This document shows positions 52,022 to 63,131 of a stretch of DNA of 64,000 bases, one piece after another. The notes under the pieces are model-generated. The model searched no databases. It had not been told where the DNA came from and saw only the letters and a program-made list of their open reading frames with translations. Position 1 is the first letter of the stretch. Each line of letters begins with the position of its first letter. Source of the stretch: Promicromonospora panici (GTDB lineage Bacteria > Actinomycetota > Actinomycetes > Actinomycetales > Cellulomonadaceae); NCBI RefSeq assembly GCF_900608595.1, contig NZ_UWYY01000020.1, forward strand, positions 62,001-126,000, given 5' to 3'. A program made the translations under genes and the position numbers.

Positions 52022-52325
52022 ACCTCTCGATGAGCGCCGCCGTCTGGTGCGGTCCGAGGCCTCGGACGCGGCGGGTCTCGGCGATCCCGATCTCTTCCAT
52101 GATCGCCCTCGCCTTAACCTTACCGACCCCAGGCAGCGACTCGAGCAGCGAGACGACCTTGAGCTTGCCCACGACGTCGTCCTTCTGGCCCTGCTCGATG
52201 ACCTCCTTGAGGGAGCCCTGCGAGTACTTGAGCTTGTTCTTGATCTCTGCCCGCGCGCGTCGCGCCTCTGCGGCCTTCTCGAGTGCTGCCGCACGCTGCT
52301 CGGGTGTGAGGGGAGGTAGTGCCAC
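52014..52325 (-). CDS. mihF: Integration host factor, actinobacterial type (MihF)
   Basis: A 103-residue nucleoid protein unrelated to the HU-type IHF. VALPPLTPEQRAAALEKA is the family N-terminus. The helix-two-turn-helix part is LLESLPGVGKVKARAIMEE, and the end is RRVRGLGPHQTAALIERFG. It bends or bridges DNA and helps phage integration in mycobacteria. The GTG at 52325 has AGGTGA 5 bases upstream and matches the family start. Lies upstream of gmk with an 8-base overlap. Confidence 0.95.
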   Translation of the reverse strand: MALPPLTPEQRAAALEKAAEARRARAEIKNKLKYSQGSLKEVIEQGQKDDVVGKLKVVSLLESLPGVGKVKARAIMEEIGIAETRRVRGLGPHQTAALIERFG

Positions 52326-52442
52326 GCAAGTCACCTACTCGTGTCTCGACCGGTCTCCTGGCTCGGATCCGGTCCTCGCTCGGGCCGGATGCCCAAGTCC
52401 GTGACCTGGTCCGCAACCGGTCTGGTGTGAACTGCTGCATCG

Positions 52443-52471
52443 AAAGTAGCCACCGCCTCAGTGGTCGGCAA
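52443..52471 (-). promoter_or_regulatory. Sigma-70-type promoter of mihF-gmk-rpoZ
   Basis: On the minus strand TTGCCG and TACTTT are separated by exactly 17 bases, about 120 bases before the mihF start, in an AT-richer stretch. The spacer contains the inverted repeat CCGACCACTGAGGCGG, with only imperfect symmetry. Best promoter match in the window. Confidence 0.65.
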
Positions 52472-52537
52472 TCGCAGAACGCCACTTCGTGAAAACTCAT
52501 GCACCCCGGCTTTACGGCATTTAGTACATTTCACATG

Positions 52538-52573
52538 AAAGCACCCTCGATCCATAGGGATCGAGGGCGCTTT
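52538..52573 (-). terminator. Terminator of the pyr operon
   Basis: AAAGCACCCTCGATCC (52538-52553) pairs with GGATCGAGGGCGCTTT (52558-52573) at 15 of 16 positions round a 4-base loop. On the minus strand the hairpin ends in TTTCATGTG, a short T-run. It lies 18 bases after the pyrF stop. Confidence 0.85.
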
Positions 52574-52590
52574 GTCCTGCTGACCAGTTT

Positions 52591-53543
52591 TCAGCCTCGC
52601 AAGGCCGTGGTCGCCTCGTGAGCGGCCGCTCGTGCGGCCCTCACCAGCGCGTCCGGGTCCGGCCCGGCAGCGAGCACAGCGCGCGACGACGACGCCAGCA
52701 CGTTGCGTCGGGCGTCCCCGAAGGTCGTGGCGAGCTCCCGCTCCCCCGCCCCCTGGGCACCCACCCCGGGGGCCAGCAGGGGCCCGTTGACGGCCACCAG
52801 GTCCGTCCCTGTGGCGCCGACGGCGTCGCCGATCGTGGCACCCACCACGAGGCCGACCGAGCCCATCGGTTCGGCCCCCGCGTTGAGCACCGCGGCGCGC
52901 GCCGCCATCAGGGCGGCCACGGTGCCCCCGACGGCTCTGCCGAGCTCGGTGACACCGGTCTCAGCAGGGCCCATCTCTGCGGTGCCCAGCTCAGCGGACG
53001 CCTCCGTGCGGGCGTGCTGCACCTCGAAGCCCTCCTTGTTGGAGGTGAGGCACAGGACGAACAGCCCGCGGCCCGTCGCGGACGCCAGGTCGACGGCCGG
53101 CTGCAGCGAGCCGAACCCGAGGTACGGCGATACGGTGAGGGCATCCCCGGCCAGGGGCGAGCCGTCCGCGAGGAACGCCTCGGCGTAGGCACCCATCGTC
53201 GAGCCGATGTCGCCGCGCTTGGCGTCCACGATGGTCAGCGTGCCCGAGCTGCCTGAGCCGTTCGAGCTACCCGGCCCGGCGGCGCGCGCCGCCGCGATCA
53301 CTTCCTCCAGCACGGCGACGCCCCGCGAGCCGTGCCGCTCGAAGAACGCGGCCTGCGGCTTGAACGCCGCGACCTTGCCGCCGAGCGCGTCCACGACCCG
53401 CAGGGAGAACTCGCGCAGCCCGTCGACGTCGTCCCGCAGGCCCCAGGCCTGAAGGAGCGACGCGTGCGGGTCGATCCCCACGCACAGCGGGCCGTGCGCG
53501 TCCATCGCGGCGGCGAGGCGGGCGCCGAAGGGCTTGGCGCCAC

Positions 53544-53547
<4 letters not shown>
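52591..53547 (-). CDS. pyrF: Orotidine-5'-phosphate decarboxylase, group 2
   Basis: Last UMP step; 318 residues, longer than the usual 270-290. LCVGIDPHASLL, VAAFKPQAAFFERHG and the active DAKRGDIGSTMGAYAEAFL are present, with the catalytic Lys in AKRGD. TVSPYLGFGSLQP follows. Inserts: SSNGSGSSG before the active site and an acidic ELGTAEMGPAETG run after it. The GTG start overlaps the carB stop by 4 bases. The terminator just after it closes the operon. Confidence 0.95.
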
Positions 53548-56926
<3,379 letters not shown>

Positions 56927-56927
<1 letters not shown>

Positions 56928-58207
56928 CAGTGGTTCTCCTCGGTGGTGATCTGGGCTGCTGACTGCGGGGACTTGATGGCAGGCGGCCAGGCCGCCGGGT
57001 TCGTCATGAGGCCGACGAACCGGTCGAACAGGTAGGCGGCGTCGTGCGGGCCTGCCGCGGCCTCGGGGTGGTACTGCACGGAGAACGCGGGCAGGTCGAG
57101 GCAGGTCAGGCCCTCGACCACGCGGTCGTTCAGCCCGACGTGGGAGACGACGACGCGGCCGTACCGGCCACCGTCGTGCGGGGCCTGGGAGCCGGACTCG
57201 TCGAGCGGCGCGTCGACCGCGAAGCCGTGGTTGTGCGCGGTGACCTCCACCTTGGCGGTCGTCCGGTCGAGCACCGGCTGGTTGATGCCGCGGTGCCCGT
57301 AGCCGAGCTTGTAGGTGCCGTACCCGAGGGCCCGGCCCAGGAGCTGGTTGCCGAAGCAGATGCCGAAGAACGGGATCCCGCGGTCCAGGACCGCGCGCAG
57401 CAGCTCGACCTCGTGGCCGGCGGCGCCGGGGTCGCCGGGGCCGTTGGAGAAGAACACGCCGACGGGCGTGCCGTCGCCGGGCAGGGCCGCCTCGACGTCG
57501 GCGATCGTGGAGGCCTGGGGCACGACGACGACGCGCACACCGCGCTCGGCGAGGCGTACCGGCGTCATGGTCTTGATGCCGAGGTCTACGGCGACGACCG
57601 TGGCGACGGGAGCCCGGCCCTCGAACTCGCCCCTCGGCTCCACCGTGTAGGGCTCCGTGGTGGAGACCTCGCGCGCCAGGTCGGCACCGGCCATCTGCGG
57701 CGACGCCTGCACCTGTGCGACGAGCTCCTCGACGGGGCGCGGGTAGCCACCCTGGACCAGGTCCTCGCCGGAGAAGATGCCGGCGCGCATCACGCCCTCC
57801 TCGCGCAGGCGGCGGGTCAGGGCGCGGGTGTCGACGTCGGAGATGCCGACGATGCCCTGTTCCGCGAGCTCGTCGCCGAGCGAGTGCTGGGCACGCCAGC
57901 TCGAGACGCGGCGTGCGGGGTCGCGGACCACGTAGCCGGAGACCCAGATCTGGCTCGACTCGGGGTCCTCGTCGTTCACGCCCGTGTTACCGACGTGCGG
58001 GGCCGTCATGACGACGATCTGCCGGTGGTAGGACGGGTCGGTCAGCGTCTCCTGGTAGCCGGTCATGCCGGTGGAGAAGACGATCTCGCCGAACGTGGTG
58101 CCGGTGGCGCCGTACGCCCGGCCGCGGTAGGTCGTGCCGTCCTCGAGGACGAGTGCCGCTGAGGTAGCTGCAGGGTTCGTCGCTGCGGGTGTCATCGGGG
58201 TGGTCAC
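56927..58207 (-). CDS. carA: Carbamoyl-phosphate synthase, small subunit
   Basis: The glutaminase that feeds ammonia to CarB; 426 residues. ALVLEDGTTYRGRAYG and VFSTGMTGYQETLTDPSY start the N-terminal domain. The class I glutamine amidotransferase part has the nucleophile in FFGICFGNQLLGRALG and the His/Glu pair in VQYHPEAAAGP. Some 15 extra residues precede the usual start. The GTG overlaps the PH-like gene stop by 4 bases. Confidence 0.97.
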
Positions 58208-58860
58208 CGGGCCTCCTGCTGGTACGGGTACTGCTGTGGGTGCTGCGGGGGGTTATGAGCTTGCTGGGCCTGCTGGGCGGCGAGCACGTATCGGACGGCG
58301 TCCACGAGGCCGCCCCGGTCCTCGGCACGCCGGGTGCGCAGGCCGGTGTCGACCAGGGCCGCCGCGACGCCGTCGGCCTCCGGGACCGCCCAGGTGAGGA
58401 CGACGAGGCCGTCGGTACCCACGTACTTGCCCGCCATGCCCGGCGCGAGACCCGCGCTGCGGATCGCGTTGACGGGCACCCAGAGGTCCTGGGCGCCGTC
58501 GCGCTCGATCAGGACGCCGCCGTCCTGCCCGGGTCCGGCGTCGTGCACCGAGACCAGCGCGCTCGACCGGTCGCCCAGGCCGTGCGCGCCGACCCGGGCG
58601 AGCCAGTCGCCGTGCAGCGTCGTGGAGACGTAGACCGCCTCCAGGGGGCCGAACCGCACGGGGCCGACGCCGCTCGCGGCCGAGCCCGTACCCGGGCCTC
58701 CGGAGCCAGGGCCAGAGCCCGGGACTGTGCCCGGGATCGCCGGCGGCACCGGCACGAGGGTGGTGGTGCGCTGCGCGAGCCGGCGCCGGCCGATGAGAGT
58801 CACGTACAGCACCAGGAAGATCGCGAGGGCGACCAGCAGGGCGACGGCGAGGATCTTCAT
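58204..58860 (-). CDS. PH-like membrane protein of the pyr operon (Rv1382-like)
   Basis: A 218-residue protein. One N-terminal helix (LAVALLVALAIFLVLYVTLI) anchors it, a Pro/Gly/Ser-rich linker follows (PGSGPGSGGPGTGS), then a beta-rich PH-like domain with VYVSTTLHGDWLARVGAHGLG and KYVGTDGLVVLTW. The end is Gln/Pro-rich. It is kept between pyrC and carA across actinobacteria but has no known role in pyrimidine synthesis. Both ends overlap the neighbours by 4 bases. Confidence 0.85.
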   Translation of the reverse strand: MKILAVALLVALAIFLVLYVTLIGRRRLAQRTTTLVPVPPAIPGTVPGSGPGSGGPGTGSAASGVGPVRFGPLEAVYVSTTLHGDWLARVGAHGLGDRSSALVSVHDAGPGQDGGVLIERDGAQDLWVPVNAIRSAGLAPGMAGKYVGTDGLVVLTWAVPEADGVAAALVDTGLRTRRAEDRGGLVDAVRYVLAAQQAQQAHNPPQHPQQYPYQQEAR

Positions 58861-60215
58861 CGGGCGGCCCCTTCAAGGGTGACGCTGCCGGTTCCCGTGC
58901 TCTCGACGACAGCGCCGTCCAGCACCGTGGCCCGGCCGCGCAGGAACGTGGCGACGACCCGGCCGGGCAGCTCCATGCCTGCGAACGGTGTGTTGTCGCT
59001 CGCGGTGACCTGCGAGCGCCCGTCGATCGCGCGGGTGGCGTCCGGGTCCACCAGTGTCAGGTTGGCGGGCTCGCCGACGGCGATCGCGCGGCCCTGGCCC
59101 CCGTCGATCCGGCCGATCCGGGCGGGGTTCTCCGAGAGCACGCGGGCGACGTCCGCCCAGGTCATGCGGCCGGTGTCCACCATGGTCTGCTGCACGACGG
59201 ACAGCGCCGTCTCCAGGCCCGTCATGCCGAACGCGGCCGACGCCCACTCGCAGTCCTTGTCCTCGACCGGGTGCGGCGCGTGGTCCGTGGCGACGATGTC
59301 GATGGTGCCGTCGGCCAGGCCCTCGCGGACCGCCTCGACGTCCTTCGCGGTGCGCAGCGGCGGGTTCACCTTGAACACCGGGTCGTAGTCGCGGGCCAGC
59401 TCGTCGGTGAGGACCAGGTGGTGCGGGGTCACCTCGGCGGTGACGTTGATGCCGCGTCCCTTGGCCCACCGGATGATCTCCACCGATCCGGCCGTCGACA
59501 GGTGGCACACGTGCAGGCGCGATCCCACGTGCTCGGCCAGCAGCACGTCGCGGGCGATGATCGACTCCTCGGCGACGGCGGGCCAGCCCGTCAGGCCGAT
59601 CTGCGCCGACACGATGCCCTCGTTCATCTGCGCGCCCTCGGTCAGGCGCGGCTCCTGTGCGTGCTGGGCCACGATGCCGTCGAACGCCTTGACGTACTCC
59701 AGCGCGCGGCGCATCAGCACCGGGTCGTGCACGCACTTGCCGTCGTCGGAGAAGACGCGGACGCGGGCCGCGGAGTCCGCCATGGCGCCCAGCTCGGCGA
59801 GCCGCTCACCGCCCAGGCCCACGGTCACCGCGCCGACGGGGTGCACGTCCACCCAGCCGGCCTCCTGGCCCAGCCGGTACACCTGCTCGACGACGCCCGC
59901 CGTGTCCTGCGTCGGCGTCGTGTTGGCCATGGCGTGCACCGCCGTGAACCCGCCCGCCGCGGCCGCCCGGGTGCCGGAGAACACCGTCTCGGCGTCCTCC
60001 CGGCCGGGCTCGCGCAGGTGGGTGTGCAGGTCGACCAGGCCGGGCAGCAGCACCTGGCCCGACGCCGGGATCTCCGTGGCACCGCCCGGCACCTCGACCG
60101 TGCCGGGGGCGCCGATGGCGGCGACCACGCCGTCCGCCAGCACGACGTCGACCGGGTCCGTGCCGTAGGGACGCACCCCACGCAGGACGTAGGCCGTGGT
60201 TGAAGGGGTGCTCAC
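58857..60215 (-). CDS. pyrC: Dihydroorotase
   Basis: Closes carbamoyl aspartate to dihydroorotate; 452 residues, type I amidohydrolase. Metal ligands are in LVDLHTHLREPG and HVCHLSTAGS; VTAEVTPHHLVLTDE and the late Asp in DIVATDHAPH complete the site. The carboxylated lysine position of some amidohydrolases is occupied in FSDDGKCVHDP by a different arrangement typical of type I. The GTG overlaps the pyrB stop by 4 bases. Confidence 0.96.
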   Translation of the reverse strand: MSTPSTTAYVLRGVRPYGTDPVDVVLADGVVAAIGAPGTVEVPGGATEIPASGQVLLPGLVDLHTHLREPGREDAETVFSGTRAAAAGGFTAVHAMANTTPTQDTAGVVEQVYRLGQEAGWVDVHPVGAVTVGLGGERLAELGAMADSAARVRVFSDDGKCVHDPVLMRRALEYVKAFDGIVAQHAQEPRLTEGAQMNEGIVSAQIGLTGWPAVAEESIIARDVLLAEHVGSRLHVCHLSTAGSVEIIRWAKGRGINVTAEVTPHHLVLTDELARDYDPVFKVNPPLRTAKDVEAVREGLADGTIDIVATDHAPHPVEDKDCEWASAAFGMTGLETALSVVQQTMVDTGRMTWADVARVLSENPARIGRIDGGQGRAIAVGEPANLTLVDPDATRAIDGRSQVTASDNTPFAGMELPGRVVATFLRGRATVLDGAVVESTGTGSVTLEGAAR

Positions 60216-61210
60216 AGGGCGTTCCTCTCGTCAGTTCCAGCCAACAGCAGGTACAGGGCGGCCATCCGGACGGCGACGCCGTTCGCCACCTGCTCCACGA
60301 TCACGGACCGGGGATGGTCGGCGGCGGCCGCCGAGATCTCCAGGCCGCGGTTCATCGGTCCGGGGTGCAGCACGATCGCGTGGTCCGGCAGCACCGCGAG
60401 ACGGCGGGCGTCGAACCCGAACTTGCGGCTGTACTCCATGGGGCTCGGGAAGAACGCCCCGCCGGCGCCGCCCGACATCCGCTCGCGCTGCACCCGCAGC
60501 ATCATGACCGCGTCCGGCTGCCACTGCTCGAGCGTCTCGTCCAGGTGGTAGGAGACCCGGCACGGCCACGTCTCGACGCCCACCGGGACCAGGGTCGGCG
60601 GCGAGACCAGCGTCACCTCGGCGCCCAGGGTGTGCAGCAGGTACACGTTCGAGCGGGCCACGCGCGAGTGCAGCACGTCCCCGACGATCGCCACCCGCAC
60701 CCCGGCCAGGTCCGCGCCGGCGGAGGTGTCCGTGCCCCGGCCGTCCTCGCCGACGTTGCCCACCAGGTGCCGGCGGATCGTGAACGCGTCCAGCAGCGCC
60801 TGCGTGGGGTGCTGGTGCATGCCGTCGCCCGCGTTCAGCACGCCCGCGTCCAGCCAGCCCGCATGGGCGAGCTGGTGCGCGGCGCCCGACGCCGAGTGGC
60901 GCACCACCACGGCGTCGGCCCCCATGGCGTGCAGCGTGAGGGCGGTGTCCTTGAGGGACTCGCCCTTGGACACGCTGGAGCCCTTGGCCGAGAAGTTGAT
61001 CACGTCCGCGGACAGCCGCTTGGCCGCCGTCTCGAACGAGATCCGGGTGCGCGTGGAGTCCTCGTAGAACAGGTTCACGACGGTGCGCCCGCGCAGCGTC
61101 GGCAGCTTCTTGTTCTCGCGGGACTGCGTGGCCGCCATCTGCGCGGACGTGTCCAGCAGCAGGATCGCGTCGTCCTTGGACAGGCCCTGGGTGGTCAGCA
61201 GGTGCTTCAC
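60212..61210 (-). CDS. pyrB: Aspartate carbamoyltransferase
   Basis: Joins aspartate and carbamoyl phosphate; 332 residues. The carbamoyl phosphate motif FYEDSTRTRISFETAAKRL is complete, with SSVSKGESLKDT next. HQHPTQALLDAFT lies mid-chain, and aspartate-site HPGPMNRG near the end. No pyrI regulatory subunit gene is nearby, as usual in this phylum. The GTG overlaps the pyrR stop by 4 bases. Confidence 0.96.
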   Translation of the reverse strand: MKHLLTTQGLSKDDAILLLDTSAQMAATQSRENKKLPTLRGRTVVNLFYEDSTRTRISFETAAKRLSADVINFSAKGSSVSKGESLKDTALTLHAMGADAVVVRHSASGAAHQLAHAGWLDAGVLNAGDGMHQHPTQALLDAFTIRRHLVGNVGEDGRGTDTSAGADLAGVRVAIVGDVLHSRVARSNVYLLHTLGAEVTLVSPPTLVPVGVETWPCRVSYHLDETLEQWQPDAVMMLRVQRERMSGGAGGAFFPSPMEYSRKFGFDARRLAVLPDHAIVLHPGPMNRGLEISAAAADHPRSVIVEQVANGVAVRMAALYLLLAGTDERNAL

Positions 61211-61854
61211 GGCGTCACCCCGCTGATCACCACGGAGTCGGCCCCGCCGTCGACGTCGGACAGGCGGACCCGCACGCGCTCGCTGCGGGACGTCGGCAGG
61301 TTCTTGCCCACGTAGTCGGCGCGGATCGGCAGCTCCCGGTGCCCGCGGTCCACCAGGGCGGCCAGCTGCACCACGCGGGGCCGGCCCAGGTCGTTCAGGG
61401 CATCGAGCGCGGCGCGGATGGTGCGGCCCGAGAACAGGACGTCATCGACCAGGACGACCACCTTGTCGTCGATAGTGCCGTCCAGGCTGCCCGGCAGGAC
61501 CGTCTGCCCGACGGCGCGCGTGGGCTGGCGGCGGAGGTCGTCGCGGTACATCGTCACGTCGAGCGTGCCGTACTCGCCGCCGAAGGAGGGCTCGATCTGC
61601 GCCAGGCGCTCCGCCAGCCGGTGGGCGAGCTGGACGCCGCGCGTCGGGATGCCGAGGAGCAGGAGATCGGCGGCGCCCTTGTTCCGCTCGACGATCTCGT
61701 GCGCGATGCGGGTCAGCGCTCGAGCGATGTCGGCCTCACCGAGCACCGTCCGCGCGGCTGTCGTCGGTTCTGCTGCGCCGGCGGGTGTTGGGTTCGTGCC
61801 CGGCGTGGGGCTCGACGGTGCGCTGGATTCGGGCATGCGGCTGCCAGGATTCAT
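61207..61854 (-). CDS. pyrR: Pyrimidine operon regulator / uracil phosphoribosyltransferase
   Basis: A 215-residue RNA-binding regulator with PRPP-dependent fold. The PRPP loop is VVLVDDVLFSGRTIRAALD, and GIPTRGVQLAHRL and YRDDLRRQPTRAV (RNA-contact face) are present. An extra 35-residue Pro/Ser/Thr/Ala-rich N-terminus precedes the usual start. AAGGAGGT stands 7 bases before the ATG at 61854 and overlaps the likely PyrR-binding RNA site, so it probably controls its own translation and with it the whole overlapped operon. Confidence 0.94.
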   Translation of the reverse strand: MNPGSRMPESSAPSSPTPGTNPTPAGAAEPTTAARTVLGEADIARALTRIAHEIVERNKGAADLLLLGIPTRGVQLAHRLAERLAQIEPSFGGEYGTLDVTMYRDDLRRQPTRAVGQTVLPGSLDGTIDDKVVVLVDDVLFSGRTIRAALDALNDLGRPRVVQLAALVDRGHRELPIRADYVGKNLPTSRSERVRVRLSDVDGGADSVVISGVTP

Positions 61855-61860
61855 CTGGCG

Positions 61861-61900
61861 ACCTCCTTCTCCGCCTCACAGGACGGGATTAAAGGGAGTC
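61861..61900 (-). promoter_or_regulatory. PyrR-binding RNA site over the ribosome binding site
   Basis: On the minus strand: CCCTTTAATCCCGTCCTGTG then AGGCGGAGAAGGAGGT. CCGTCC-TGTG-AGGCGG can form a short hairpin (61871-61886) directly before AAGGAGGT. It corresponds to the PyrR-binding loop seen before mycobacterial pyrR, although the loop bases differ from the Bacillus consensus (AGAG). Translational repression by PyrR-UMP is inferred. Confidence 0.65.
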
Positions 61901-62062
61901 TGACAGCCACCACCTTAACGCGCCGTACAGGTGCCGGACGCCGGGGCGGCCGGGCGCGGAAGCGGCGTTGCTCACACCAGGGCCGACGGCCACAGTGCGC
62001 GAGTTCGGTCGACGGCATGACCGAACTCAGGGCAGTCGACGCCTCGGCAACCCGGCGTGGCC

Positions 62063-62506
62063 TCAGCCGCGCTCCAGGTCCTCCGCGATGGTCGCGATAC
62101 GACCCAGCCGCGCCTCCCACGCGTCCCCGATGCGCTCCAGTCGCCGGCCCAGCGCCGTCAGCTCCGCGCCCAGGGCCCGGAAGCGGCGCTCGCGGCCCAC
62201 CATCCCCGATTCGACCAGGCCGGCGCCCTCGAGGAGGGCGAGGTGCTTGGCGATCGCCTGCCGGGTGACCGGGAGGCGCTCGGCCAGGGCCGACGCCGTG
62301 AGCCCCCCGGAGCCGACCGCTTCGTCGTCCGCCAGCGCCTCGAGCACGGTCCAGCGCGTCTCGTCGGCGAGGGCGGCGAACGCGGCGACGGGCGACGGTG
62401 CGGGCGCCGCCCTCGCCGACGCCCTTGCCCGTGTCACCTCCTCTGTCACCTCCTCTGTCACCTCGTGTGTCACCTCGTGTGTCACTTCTTGTGGCACCTT
62501 CACCAC
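62063..62506 (-). CDS. ArsR-family regulator with repetitive N-terminus
   Basis: A 147-residue regulator. The winged helix is at about 38-110: PVAAFAALADETRWTVLEAL, LTASALAERLPVTRQAIAKH and LEGAGLVES. No metal-binding cysteines, so it is of the non-metal type that accompanies SRPBCC proteins. Residues 6-25 are a four-residue repeat (EVTH/EVTE) from a 12-base tandem repeat. Start at GTG 62506 or 62503; the second would overlap the SRPBCC stop by 4 bases. Two matching palindromes upstream of SRPBCC are the likely operators. Confidence 0.87.
   Translation of the reverse strand: MVKVPQEVTHEVTHEVTEEVTEEVTRARASARAAPAPSPVAAFAALADETRWTVLEALADDEAVGSGGLTASALAERLPVTRQAIAKHLALLEGAGLVESGMVGRERRFRALGAELTALGRRLERIGDAWEARLGRIATIAEDLERG
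62432..62491. repeat. 12-base tandem repeat at the start of the ArsR gene
   Basis: Five in-frame units like TGTCACCTCCTC/TGTCACCTCGTG. They encode a Glu-Val-Thr-x repeat before the DNA-binding domain. Confidence 0.88.
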
Positions 62507-62973
62507 GTCCGGGACTCGATGTACTCGACGAGCTCGTCCAGCTCGCCGTCCCAGCCCTCGCGGTTGCCGTCCAGGGCCGCGCGGACGTCGTCCTCGGTGG
62601 CACCGGTGAAGCCGGTCTCGTGCACCGTGAGGTAAGTGCCGTCGCCATCGGGCCGCAGGGTGAACTCCGCCTCGGTCATGCGCTCGGGCTCGTCCGGCGA
62701 CTGGCCCCAGCGATAGGCGAGCAGACGGCCCGGTTCTGCGCGCGTCACCTCGAACCCGAACCAGCCGTAGCCGTCAAAGTGCAGCCGGCCGCGGGACCCG
62801 GCGACGAGCGGGCCGCCGTCGTCGGTCTCGCAGCCGTCGCCGAACCAGCCGGCGACGTGCTCGGGCTCGGAGATCGCGCGCCAGACGGCATCGGGACCGG
62901 CGGCGACCCGGACCGTGCGGGTGATGGACCGCGCCTCGAGGTCGATGGTCGCGCGGGGCTGGGTCGTGGTCAT
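62500..62973 (-). CDS. SRPBCC (AHSA1-like) domain protein
   Basis: A 157-residue helix-grip protein. SITRTVRVAAGPDAVWRAISEPEHVAGWFGD is the AHSA1-type opening (read in two parts), with a central RLHFDGYGWFGFEV and a C-terminal helix WDGELDELVEYIES. Such proteins bind hydrophobic ligands; the ligand is unknown. GGAGG lies 6 bases before the ATG. It is co-transcribed with the downstream ArsR gene, overlapping by about 7 bases. Confidence 0.88.
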   Translation of the reverse strand: MTTTQPRATIDLEARSITRTVRVAAGPDAVWRAISEPEHVAGWFGDGCETDDGGPLVAGSRGRLHFDGYGWFGFEVTRAEPGRLLAYRWGQSPDEPERMTEAEFTLRPDGDGTYLTVHETGFTGATEDDVRAALDGNREGWDGELDELVEYIESRTW

Positions 62974-62999
62974 GGGGTTCCTCCAACAGTTTCGCTTGT

Positions 63000-63047
63000 G
63001 ATGGGTTCCGCGTGCAGTGGGTTTCGCATGCAGTGGGTTTTGCATGC
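63000..63047. repeat. Three 16-base tandem units before the SRPBCC gene
   Basis: AGTGGGTTTCGCATGC (63016-63031), AGTGGGTTTTGCATGC (63032-63047) and a diverged first unit (63000-63015). They fill the leader between the operators and the ribosome binding site. Confidence 0.7.
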
Positions 63048-63052
63048 ACTGC

Positions 63053-63068
63053 GCAACCCCTTGGTTGC
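63053..63068. promoter_or_regulatory. ArsR operator candidate 1
   Basis: GCAACC-cctt-GGTTGC, a perfect 6-base-arm palindrome, 80 bases before the SRPBCC ATG. A second site of the same design lies 47 bases away. Confidence 0.65.
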
Positions 63069-63099
63069 ACATCCATCTTGCCTCATCATGGGCGGCTAT

Positions 63100-63115
63100 G
63101 CAACCGTTGGGTTGC
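63100..63115. promoter_or_regulatory. ArsR operator candidate 2
   Basis: GCAACC-gttg-GGTTGC. Same arms and 4-base centre as 63053-63068, in the gap between the SRPBCC gene and the upstream MFS gene. Confidence 0.65.
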
Positions 63116-63131
63116 ACAGTCGGGACCTCCG

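Noticed and set aside
62432..63115. Short repeats as a CRISPR array
   Set aside because: The 12- and 16-base units are directly tandem without spacers, one set is coding, and no cas gene is present.
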